IMG/VR virus record: IMGVR_UViG_3300030110_003279
Coordinates: 1-40,355 of that record
Direction: 5' to 3' (one strand)
From: a virus
DNA: 40,355 bases
Shown here in pieces: positions 5,861-11,346 of the stretch. The notes under the pieces were generated by a model. It was not told where the DNA came from. It saw only the letters and a list, made by a program, of their open reading frames with translations, and ran no database searches. Made by a program: the position numbers and the translations under genes. Every line of letters starts with the position of its first letter. The first letter of the stretch is position 1.

Positions 5861-6127
5861 TTACTTTCCTTTCCCTTTATATTTTTTTAGATTGTTCCAA
5901 TTTGCGTGTATATACTCATCTGTTAATGTTACTACAAATGGAAAGAATGAGCCATCAAAGTACTTTATCCAATACGTTCTATCTTTATATACAAATTGTC
6001 CTAAATCCGCATCTACTTGCGGAAATTCACTATATTCTGATTGACTTATTAATCCTCTTTTTTCCATTGCTTTTAAAGTTCTTCCATCTTCTACTATTTT
6101 CCATTTATTAAAATTTCCTATTATCAT
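5861..6127 (-). CDS. hypothetical early protein, 88 aa
   Basis: Mixed-composition globular protein rich in aromatics (VYKDRTYWIKYFDGSFFPFV), with a basic end (KKYKGKGK). It is the first gene downstream of the hairpin/T-tract at 6136-6168 and, unlike most neighbours, has no SD upstream of ATG 6127. It may therefore be expressed from a transcript starting close to its own ATG, or by read-through. No family recognised. Confidence 0.55.
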   Translation of the reverse strand: MIIGNFNKWKIVEDGRTLKAMEKRGLISQSEYSEFPQVDADLGQFVYKDRTYWIKYFDGSFFPFVVTLTDEYIHANWNNLKKYKGKGK

Positions 6128-6135
6128 ATTACTAC

Positions 6136-6168
6136 AAAAAAAACCCGCACAAATTAATATGCGGGCTT
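6136..6168 (-). terminator. Rho-independent terminator-like hairpin (leftward)
   Basis: Stem CCCGCA at 6144-6149 pairs with TGCGGG at 6160-6165 around a 10-nt loop. On the minus strand the stem is followed by eight T residues (complement of 6136-6143), a classic intrinsic terminator. On the plus strand the trailing T-run is weaker. It lies between the 138-aa gene and the rest of the leftward genes, so it probably attenuates rather than fully ends transcription, giving the first gene higher expression. Confidence 0.75.
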
Positions 6169-6183
6169 TTAGTCCTCTCTTAT

Positions 6184-6600
6184 TTAGTTATTTGTTGTTT
6201 CCCAAGCGTTTGATTCACCTGTTTTTGTTGCTTCTTCTACTACTTCTTCTTCTTTTGTTTTACTATCATCTATTGCTTTTTCAATGTCTCTCATAATGCT
6301 TTGTGCATCATCAAGATAATCGTTTGCATAGCCTGCACTATCATTTGCGTTATCCGCTTCACATCTTGCGTTGTCTGCATACATACTTGCGTCTTGTGCC
6401 GAATTAATCGCACTATTTAAAGTATCTCTAAGACTATTAATATCTTTATCAATATTAAATGCAATTCCACCTTTATCTAAGTCAGTAATTACTTGTACAA
6501 GGTTTATTCTTTCAGTCTCTAATTGCTCACATAATGTGTCAATCATTTTACTATCATTTATTAGACCTTGCACGCACTCTCTTACTATTTTATTTTCCAT
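6184..6600 (-). CDS. first leftward gene: helical/coiled-coil early protein, 138 aa
   Basis: First gene downstream of the leftward promoter candidate and separated from the rest by a terminator, so probably the most abundant early product. It is almost wholly helical: an N-terminal 60-residue segment, then alanine/aspartate/asparagine-rich pseudo-repeats (AINSAQDASMYADNARCEAD, NANDSAGYANDYLDDAQS) and an acidic, Glu/Thr-rich disordered tail. The A-D-x-A spacing suggests an amphipathic bundle or coiled coil. No family recognised. A weak GAGAAAAG precedes ATG 6600. Confidence 0.65.
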   Translation of the reverse strand: MENKIVRECVQGLINDSKMIDTLCEQLETERINLVQVITDLDKGGIAFNIDKDINSLRDTLNSAINSAQDASMYADNARCEADNANDSAGYANDYLDDAQSIMRDIEKAIDDSKTKEEEVVEEATKTGESNAWETTNN

Positions 6601-6657
6601 CTTTTCTCGCTTTCTGTTTTTTTATTTTTCAAATAATTGTGTCCCGAAAGACATATA

Positions 6658-6686
6658 AATATATATTAATTACACATAATAAACAA
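6658..6686 (-). promoter_or_regulatory. candidate sigma70-type leftward promoter
   Basis: Reading the minus strand, TTGTTT (6686-6681) and TATATT (6663-6658) are separated by 17 bp, and the first leftward ATG is at 6600. It lies in the only divergent intergenic gap (6601-6769). Just downstream, 6640-6653 holds a short dyad (TGTC ... GACA) that could be an operator or a leader hairpin. AT-rich sequence makes chance matches easy. Confidence 0.45.
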
Positions 6687-6718
6687 CATAAATAAGTATA
6701 TTAAAATATATATAAATG

Positions 6719-6727
6719 TGTTATATT
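6719..6727 (+). promoter_or_regulatory. candidate extended -10 rightward promoter
   Basis: TGTTATATT at 6719-6727 is an extended -10 (TG-n-TATATT) without a convincing -35. It would start transcription around 6733, within the left copy of a 10-bp inverted repeat, about 35 nt before the first gene of the small rightward operon. Confidence 0.4.
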
Positions 6728-6728
6728 G

Positions 6729-6738
6729 TAGTGCGAAC
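6729..6738 (+). repeat. 10-bp inverted repeat, left copy (TAGTGCGAAC)
   Basis: Exact inverted partner at 7658-7667 (GTTCGCACTA). The pair brackets the whole three-gene rightward operon. The sequence is unusually GC-containing for this AT-rich region. The left copy overlaps the predicted transcription start. Confidence 0.6.
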
Positions 6739-6769
6739 AAAAACAATAATAAATAATATGGAGAAAAAA

Positions 6770-7051
6770 ATGGATAAAAGAAAATTACAAGCAGTAATTA
6801 ATAGATTAGAAGATGATATAAATGCTTTAAAATTCATCTTAAAAAAAGAATATAAAGAACGTGATAAAATTGTAACAAATATTAATAGCGATATAGAATA
6901 TTATGATGAGCAGGTTTGTGAAAATGTAGTAAATTCAAGTATTTATGAAATAGACCTTGAAATAGAATCTACAAAAGGTTGTATAAGTGCAAATGAAGAC
7001 GTATTAGAAAGACTTGAAATGTTGAAAGAATCAATAAAAGGAGAAAAATAA
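6770..7051 (+). CDS. small coiled-coil protein, first of a tandem pair (93 aa)
   Basis: Frame is open from 6716, but the ATG at 6770 has GGAG 6 nt upstream and is preferred; 6758 is an alternative. Helical and charged, with VINRLEDDINALKFILKKEY in the N-terminal half. The segment ENVVNSSIYEIDLEIESTKG is matched by the next gene (ENVISSQYYEIDLEIEYLKG), so the two are tandem paralogues. No family recognised; likely a small oligomeric early or middle protein. Confidence 0.65.
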   Translation: MDKRKLQAVINRLEDDINALKFILKKEYKERDKIVTNINSDIEYYDEQVCENVVNSSIYEIDLEIESTKGCISANEDVLERLEMLKESIKGEK

Positions 7052-7052
7052 A

Positions 7053-7313
7053 ATGAATAATAATAAATTAGTTGATAATTTAATATTGAGCTTGAATCAA
7101 GAGATAAATGTTTATAAGCATTTATTAAATAAAGAGCTTGATAAGCGTGAAAAGTTAGAGAGTGAAGACATGTATTTTGACGAAACAACGCAAGAAAATG
7201 TTATAAGTTCACAATATTATGAGATTGACTTAGAAATAGAGTACTTGAAAGGCTCTATTGGAGTATCACAACATATAATGCAATTAATAAAAGAAAATAC
7301 AGATAACTTATAA
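7053..7313 (+). CDS. small coiled-coil protein, second of a tandem pair (86 aa)
   Basis: Starts 1 nt after the preceding stop; AAAGGAGAAAAATAAAATG gives a strong SD. Helical, charged, with the same architecture as its neighbour: N-terminal helix (LVDNLILSLNQEINVYKHLL), a D-E-[QT] linker and the shared YEIDLEIE motif followed by a C-terminal helix. A recent local duplication or a heterodimeric pair is likely. Function unknown. Confidence 0.65.
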   Translation: MNNNKLVDNLILSLNQEINVYKHLLNKELDKREKLESEDMYFDETTQENVISSQYYEIDLEIEYLKGSIGVSQHIMQLIKENTDNL

Positions 7314-7343
7314 ATAAAGAGTATAACAAAAAGGAGTATACAA

Positions 7344-7658
7344 ATGATAGGAACACATAGAACAACAACAACAAACATACCTGTTAATAATGAGCAGTCA
7401 AGATTAATAGTTACGTTTCATAATACCGCAGTCGTCCAGGTGGTTAATGATAGATACGTTATATTAAATAGTGGTGGGTGGTTAACACCTACTACTAAAC
7501 GCAGAATGAATCAAGCTTCAGACGTTTACAGATTAAACTATTTAGTATATCAAAAGGGTTGGGTATGGTATGTGCAAACACCCGAAACGATTACAGAGTT
7601 CACAGATAATATTATAATAGATAAAGTTACAGGTAAGATATTGAGTAGACTTCCATAG
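7344..7658 (+). CDS. conserved phage protein with LNSGGW...RMNQAS motif
   Basis: 104 aa; strong AAAAAGGAGTATACAA before ATG 7344. The core reads IVTFHNTAVVQVVNDRYVIL, then LNSGGWLTPTTKRRMNQAS, YLVYQKGWVWYV and a final TDNIIIDK. I recall this pattern (short beta strands, LNSGGW-x-T-x-TTK-x-RMNQAS, QK-x-x-x-W-V) as a small beta-rich protein conserved in many unrelated phages, of unknown function. It ends the small rightward operon just before a terminator. Confidence 0.7.
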   Translation: MIGTHRTTTTNIPVNNEQSRLIVTFHNTAVVQVVNDRYVILNSGGWLTPTTKRRMNQASDVYRLNYLVYQKGWVWYVQTPETITEFTDNIIIDKVTGKILSRLP

Positions 7659-7667
7659 TTCGCACTA
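7658..7667 (-). repeat. 10-bp inverted repeat, right copy (GTTCGCACTA)
   Basis: Reverse complement of 6729-6738. It overlaps the last base of the 104-aa gene and precedes the operon terminator. Confidence 0.6.
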
Positions 7668-7697
7668 TACTAAGCCCGCAATAACCCCACAAAAAAA

Positions 7698-7730
7698 AGC
7701 CCCGACTATAATGGTTGGGGCTTCTCTTTT
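7698..7730 (+). terminator. intrinsic terminator of the small rightward operon
   Basis: AGCCCCGACT (7698-7707) pairs with GGTTGGGGCT (7713-7722), with G-T wobbles, followed by TCTCTTTT. On the opposite strand the stem is followed by eight T residues, so it may work in both directions and insulate the early genes from the late operon. Confidence 0.75.
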
Positions 7731-8191
7731 ACTGAAAGTCTGTAAAATATCTACATATGATTATAATGATGTGTTTTTTACATAATTTTCAACCTAATTT
7801 AGAGGGGTACACAGGCACAACTATGGGGGGTGGGCAGGTAAAAGAACACTCACACACATTCTAATATTATTTTTAAAAGTTTTCTATTTTTTCCTATTAC
7901 TATAGTTTAATATAGCTGTTTTGGTGAGTTTTGGGTAGAGACTATCTAATCCCCCTATTATAAATAAAGAGATTAGTCTCAATTCCCATATAGCTGTTTC
8001 GGAGCCTGTTCATTATGGTAGGGTAATCTTTTCTGTTACTAGCTCAATTACCTTCGACTTGCTTTTGACTGTGTAACTAATCCCCTTCTAGTAGTCAATT
8101 ACTATTACTATATGCTAGAAGCGTCTAGCCAACCCATATAGCGCACTAATATTAATACAAATAAATATTGTATGCAATAATTATTAATTGA
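7731..8191. other. 461-bp non-coding, repeat- and dyad-rich region before the late operon
   Basis: No open frame longer than about 30 codons was found on either strand. Contents: a G-rich tract (7804-7834); 17-bp direct repeats at 7910 and 7988; an imperfect dyad GAGACTA/TAGTCTC (7939-7980); three related T-C-A-A-T-T motifs near 7974, 8040 and 8092; a CTTCTAG/CTAGAAG dyad (8086-8121); and CTAATCCCC twice. Its place between the early terminator and the small terminase gene is typical for a cos/pac site, a replication origin or late-promoter control. Which of these it is cannot be decided from sequence alone. Confidence 0.55.
7910..8004 (+). repeat. direct repeat pair (ATATAGCTGTTTnGGnG), copies at 7910-7926 and 7988-8004
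   Basis: Two copies share 15 of 17 bases with starts 78 bp apart. A shorter third element, CATATAGC, occurs near 8135. Could be protein-binding iterons or terminase recognition repeats. Confidence 0.5.
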
Positions 8192-8962
8192 ATGTATATT
8201 ATTTTAATGGAATTAAAAAAAATAAAAGGTGTAGAACATAGGCTTTATGATAGCCATGAAGAGTTTTGTGCCTTTCAGGGCGCTTTAACGCCTAAAAGTG
8301 ATTGGCGTGAGTCAAATGAGGGTGATTGGGTTTATACAGACGACCATCATGTAGTACAAATACTTAAGGTATATTACATTACAGTCCCTAATTCCAAAGA
8401 AAAGCGTAAGTGTGTGCGCACAATATGTGGTAGTTTTGTCTGTAAACAGAAAAATGCTAAGATATTAGGCGAAAAAGGCGTTGCAGAGAACATTTATACG
8501 TTTTCAGGCAATTATGATACGATTAAAAAGATACGTTCAACCAAATTATCCTCTAAAAAGCTATTATTTGCTAAATATGTAGCGGCAGGGATAGATATGG
8601 AAGAAGCTTACAGTCGTGTTTACCCAAAAGCTAACGATAAGCAGTATATTAAAAACGCAGCAAACAAATTATTACAACAAAAGAAGGTAATGCAGATGGT
8701 TAAAGAAGAAATAGCTCTGGTTTTAAAAGAAGAAGGTGTTACACCAGAGTATCTTATACAAAAATACAAAGATATAGCAGATGTTTCAGAAAGGGACCAA
8801 GATAAGCTTAGAAGTCTAGATGCTTTAGCTAAAATGTCTGGTTTATTTGAAACAGAAAAAAAACGTGAAGAGTTAACTGTATGGGCTGGTTTTAGTCCTG
8901 AACAACTGGAGGCGATTAAAGGTGGCAAAACAGAAGTACTTGCACATAAAGAAAAAGAGTGA
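8192..8962 (+). CDS. putative terminase small subunit
   Basis: 256 aa if started at 8192; ATG 8207 (MELKKIKG) is equally plausible, as neither has an SD. Residues 118-170 carry a helix-turn-helix-like DNA-binding region (KLLFAKYVAAGIDMEEAY, NAANKLLQQKKVMQMV) like the K-x-x-F...Y..G....A...A...LL....V pattern of small terminases. The C-terminal part (VTPEYLIQKYKDIADVSERD and WAGFSPEQLEAI) also resembles phage TerS proteins. The first 115 residues are a separate beta-rich domain (GDWVYTDDHHVVQILKVYYI). It is the first late gene, followed after seven small genes by TerL. Expected role: recognise viral DNA and start packaging. Confidence 0.65.
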   Translation: MYIILMELKKIKGVEHRLYDSHEEFCAFQGALTPKSDWRESNEGDWVYTDDHHVVQILKVYYITVPNSKEKRKCVRTICGSFVCKQKNAKILGEKGVAENIYTFSGNYDTIKKIRSTKLSSKKLLFAKYVAAGIDMEEAYSRVYPKANDKQYIKNAANKLLQQKKVMQMVKEEIALVLKEEGVTPEYLIQKYKDIADVSERDQDKLRSLDALAKMSGLFETEKKREELTVWAGFSPEQLEAIKGGKTEVLAHKEKE

Positions 8963-9161
8963 CATATCTGATAAATTAGACCCTTGTCCCGTATGTGAAA
9001 AAAACTTATATTATGATGAAGATTGTAGTAAAAGAATTGGTGTAATAGAGCCTGATGGTGAAATAGAATCATGGAAATGTCCAGCATGTAAATCAGAATT
9101 TGATTTAAATGATAATATTTTGTATATTTATGGCAGCGAAATAGAAGGTGGACAAGCGTGA
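8922..9161 (+). CDS. zinc-ribbon protein, 79 aa, GTG start
   Basis: Starts at GTG 8922 inside the end of the TerS gene, with GGAGG 9 nt upstream. Two knuckles, C22-P-V-C25 and C53-P-A-C56, plus C35, give a zinc-ribbon-like arrangement; the rest is acidic. Such short proteins usually bind nucleic acid or partner proteins. It lies between terminase and small basic proteins, so a packaging or late regulatory role is conceivable, but this is inference. Confidence 0.65.
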   Translation: MAKQKYLHIKKKSDISDKLDPCPVCEKNLYYDEDCSKRIGVIEPDGEIESWKCPACKSEFDLNDNILYIYGSEIEGGQA

Positions 9162-9445
9162 AGACTAAAGATGCAAGATTAAGAAGAGCAGGAGTAAGTG
9201 GTTATAACAAACCTAAACGTACACCTGGGCATCCTAAAAAATCACATATCGTAGTTGCTAAAGAAGGAACTAAAATTAAAACTATAAGATTTGGCCAACA
9301 AGGTGTAAAAACCGCTGGCAAGCCTAAAGCAGGTGAATCGCAACGTCAAAAAAATAGGAGGAAGTCTTTTAAAGCTAGACATGGCAAAAATATAGCAAAA
9401 GGTAAAATGTCAGCAGCTTATTGGGCTAATAAAGAAAAATGGTAA
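9158..9445 (+). CDS. conserved small basic phage protein (YNKPKRTPGHPKKSH type)
   Basis: 95 aa, strongly basic. GTG 9158 overlaps the preceding stop (GTGA), with AAGGTGG upstream. Signature segments KPKRTPGHPKKSHIVVAKEG, TIRFGQQGVKTAG, SFKARHGKNIAKGKMSAAYW are ones I recall as highly conserved in phages, especially marine ones, annotated only as a domain of unknown function. The conserved basic, Gly/Arg/His pattern suggests nucleic-acid binding or a virion-associated role; unproven. Confidence 0.75.
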   Translation: MKTKDARLRRAGVSGYNKPKRTPGHPKKSHIVVAKEGTKIKTIRFGQQGVKTAGKPKAGESQRQKNRRKSFKARHGKNIAKGKMSAAYWANKEKW

Positions 9446-9600
9446 AGAAAAAGAAACCAGGGTTATATGCTAACATAAATGCTAAACGCAGAAGAATACA
9501 AGCGGGTAGTGGTGAAAAAATGCGTAAACCAGGTACAAAAGGCGCACCTACAGCTAAAGCATTTAAAAGGTCGGCTAAGACAGCCAAAAAAAGAAAATGA
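9439..9600 (+). CDS. conserved tiny basic phage protein (LYANINAKRRRI...GEKMRKPG type)
   Basis: 53 aa. ATG 9439 overlaps the preceding gene by 7 nt; the stop overlaps the next ATG (ATGA). Almost half the residues are K or R. The pattern GLYANINAKRRRIQAGSGEK then MRKPGTKGAPTAKAFKRSAK matches a tiny protein I recall from many phage late regions, always uncharacterised. It directly follows the other conserved basic protein, and the two may act together, for example on packaged DNA or in capsid maturation. That is inference. Confidence 0.7.
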   Translation: MVKKKKPGLYANINAKRRRIQAGSGEKMRKPGTKGAPTAKAFKRSAKTAKKRK

Positions 9601-9845
9601 TAGATAAAAAGATTTCAATAGGGTCATTACTAACAATAGCATCAGTTTTAATAGGTGCGGCAATATCTTATGGTATTAACTCTAATAAAGTAGAAAATAT
9701 TAACACTGAGCAGCTAAAAGTAGTTAAACGAGTACAATCTAACGAAGAAAGTATAGTTAATTTAAAAGTTAGCGTTGCAAAGATAGAAACGCAGCTAGAT
9801 AACAGATTTGATAGACTTGAAGATATATTAATGGATTTAGAATAA
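9597..9845 (+). CDS. N-terminal TM plus coiled-coil protein (holin or i-spanin-like candidate)
   Basis: 82 aa with one hydrophobic segment at residues 6-27 (ISIGSLLTIASVLIGAAISY) followed by a coiled coil (QSNEESIVNLKVSVAKIETQ, LDNRFDRLEDILMDLE). This N-in membrane anchor plus periplasmic coiled-coil layout resembles i-spanins and some small holins. It lies three genes upstream of the M15 endolysin, consistent with a lysis role, but a second holin candidate exists at 24226. ATGA overlap with the preceding gene; TAATG with the next. Confidence 0.55.
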   Translation: MIDKKISIGSLLTIASVLIGAAISYGINSNKVENINTEQLKVVKRVQSNEESIVNLKVSVAKIETQLDNRFDRLEDILMDLE

Positions 9846-10309
9846 TGGTTATAGATAATCCTAATAATACTATTGTTTCTAGGAAACAAAGCTCTGGCGA
9901 ATCTTTAGCTTACTTATTACCTAATGAGGGATATAGAGAGATAGGACTTTTACCATCATTATTGTTGTCTGTGCTAGGAAGTGCTTCTAGAGGTAAACAG
10001 GATGAAAATATATATGATAGTAAAATGGATGCTGAAAAAAAAATAATTAAATATAGATATGATGTTGATATTCCGTCTGATAAAAAAAATACAAATTATA
10101 CTAAAGATATTCTTACAAGCCTTATAAATAACTATATAGAAATACCTATTGGGAAATCTGGGTATATTAATCCTATTTTTTTAAGTCCAGATATTAGCTC
10201 TATACCAAATCAAAGTTTTGATGCTTTAGAAGAGTTTGATGCTAGTTTTATTGATTACAGGCCAACTCCTGTAGATTTTGGAATTAGTTATACATATAAT
10301 TTAAAATGA
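9845..10309 (+). CDS. hypothetical late protein, 154 aa
   Basis: Not recognised. Starts with TAATGG overlap, so probably translated by coupling. Contains one modest hydrophobic stretch (IGLLPSLLLSVLGSA, residues 33-47), too short and weak to call a membrane segment with confidence, then a charged region (KIIKYRYDVDIPSDKK) and a Pro/Ile-rich C-terminal half. Lies between the coiled-coil membrane protein and the endolysin, so a lysis accessory or small virion protein are both possible. Confidence 0.55.
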   Translation: MVIDNPNNTIVSRKQSSGESLAYLLPNEGYREIGLLPSLLLSVLGSASRGKQDENIYDSKMDAEKKIIKYRYDVDIPSDKKNTNYTKDILTSLINNYIEIPIGKSGYINPIFLSPDISSIPNQSFDALEEFDASFIDYRPTPVDFGISYTYNLK

Positions 10310-10503
10310 TAGTATCTAAGTTTGTAATAAACGCTATAGCAACCAAACTAACTAAACATTTTAGTTTAGATAAAGTTATGTCTTATGTTTTTGATGATAA
10401 TGAATTAGATGTAAAAATGAACGAAGTAGAGAAGCGCCTTAATTTATTAGAAAAAATGGCACATCTACCTAAAAATATTAAGTGTAAGTGCAATAAGGAG
10501 TAA
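10306..10503 (+). CDS. hypothetical small late protein, 65 aa
   Basis: ATGA overlap with the preceding gene. An N-terminal weakly hydrophobic helix (MIVSKFVINAIATKLTKHFS) is followed by a charged helix (NEVEKRLNLLEKMAHLPKNI) and a C-terminal C-K-C-N-K-E. The end of the gene carries the AAGGAG that serves the endolysin. It resembles small accessory proteins often found beside phage lysis genes. No function assigned. Confidence 0.55.
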   Translation: MIVSKFVINAIATKLTKHFSLDKVMSYVFDDNELDVKMNEVEKRLNLLEKMAHLPKNIKCKCNKE

Positions 10504-10505
10504 TA

Positions 10506-10904
10506 ATGCCAAAATTTGGAAGTAGGTCAAGAAAAAACCTTGCAACATGTGATGAAGATTTACAAGATTTATTCAACGAAGTTATTAAACACGTTGATTG
10601 TTCTGTTATTGAAGGACATCGAAGTAAAGAAAGGCAAAACAAATTATATGAAGAAGGGAAAACTAAAGTACAATACCCAAATGGTCGTCATAATGCTAGT
10701 CCTAGTAGGGCTGCTGATGTTGTTCCCTATCCTATTGATTGGAATGATAGAGAGCGTTTCCACCTTTTTGCTGGCTTTGTCCTGGGCATTGCTCAGTCTA
10801 TGGAAATAAATATTCGCTGGGGAGGCGATTGGAACAAGAATTTTGAGGTAGATGATAATAATTTTGATGATTTCCCTCATTTTGAACTTATAAAGGATTT
10901 TTAA
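10506..10904 (+). CDS. M15-family peptidase endolysin (L-alanoyl-D-glutamate peptidase type)
   Basis: 132 aa, typical for single-domain M15 endolysins such as those of phages T5 and A500. Cuts peptide cross-bridges in peptidoglycan to lyse the host. Zinc ligands are readable: H62 in GRHNASPSRAADVV, D71 in the same segment, and H125 in FDDFPHFEL, with D122 as probable catalytic acid. The EGHRSKERQNKLYEEGKTKV segment (36-55) and IRWGGDW (103-109) are family hallmarks. No signal peptide, so a holin must release it. Start set by AAGGAGTAATA before ATG 10506. Confidence 0.88.
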   Translation: MPKFGSRSRKNLATCDEDLQDLFNEVIKHVDCSVIEGHRSKERQNKLYEEGKTKVQYPNGRHNASPSRAADVVPYPIDWNDRERFHLFAGFVLGIAQSMEINIRWGGDWNKNFEVDDNNFDDFPHFELIKDF

Positions 10905-10905
10905 T

Positions 10906-11346
10906 ATGAATAGCAAAATTAAACAAGGTGGCTATAATTATGAAGACTTTAAATCTCAACCGCTTCGTGAGCGTGGATTTTTAGAGTCTTTAGTTAATTA
11001 TTTAGGCTATGGCGTATCTCAAAGCGAAATAGGTGGTGCGCATGAGGATATAGATAAATTAATAGAAAATGCTGACCCTAATGCTAAAATAGCAAGATTA
11101 GCAAGAATATCACAAGGAAGAGACATTGAAGACTTGTTTAGAGTATTGAACCCAGATAGTACTGTAAAAGTTGTATCTAGCACAGCTGACAGATATTATG
11201 ATGATGATAGGTATGGAAGTATTAATGAAGCAACTTATACTAAAGCAGCACAAAGTTTGTTAAATAATCCAGAATCTAAAGGTATGGACAAAAACTTAGC
11301 ATCTTTTTTACTGGCAGCAGCAAGGAATAATCCTTATAACCCTTAA
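10906..11346 (+). CDS. hypothetical late protein upstream of TerL, 146 aa
   Basis: Good SD (AAAGGATTTTTAAT). Soluble, mixed helical protein: RERGFLESLVNYLGYG near the start, an IARLARISQGRDIEDLFRVL helix mid-protein and an Ala-rich C-terminal helix (KNLASFLLAAARNNPYNP). No family recognised. Overlaps the TerL start (TAATGG), so it is probably co-translated with TerL. A packaging accessory or minor head protein is possible. Confidence 0.55.
   Translation: MNSKIKQGGYNYEDFKSQPLRERGFLESLVNYLGYGVSQSEIGGAHEDIDKLIENADPNAKIARLARISQGRDIEDLFRVLNPDSTVKVVSSTADRYYDDDRYGSINEATYTKAAQSLLNNPESKGMDKNLASFLLAAARNNPYNP

Noticed and set aside
5573-5890. Plus-strand frame of 105 codons, hydrophobic
   Set aside because: Antisense of two leftward genes; Phe/Leu/Ser-rich because it mirrors Lys/Glu codons. 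No SD.
6719-6727. Phage-type (T7-like) single-subunit RNA polymerase promoter
   Set aside because: No RNA polymerase gene and no repeated 20-bp promoter consensus seen in front of other genes.
7765-7864. Short frame of about 31 codons in the non-coding region
   Set aside because: No SD, unusual composition, and it crosses the G-rich tract; better treated as non-coding.
7731-8191. Possible tRNA or CRISPR in the intergenic region
   Set aside because: The dyads do not form a cloverleaf with a recognisable T-loop or acceptor stem, and repeats are only two or three with unequal spacing. No CRISPR array or tRNA was recognised anywhere in the window.
8620-9087. Minus-strand frame of 155 codons
   Set aside because: Fully antisense to the small terminase and zinc-ribbon genes; no SD and no recognisable protein pattern.
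10516-10809. 97-codon plus frame ending in hydrophobic residues, holin-like by composition
   Set aside because: Lies entirely within the endolysin gene in another frame, and the endolysin has clear catalytic residues and its own SD. Embedded holins exist, but the ATG here has no SD.
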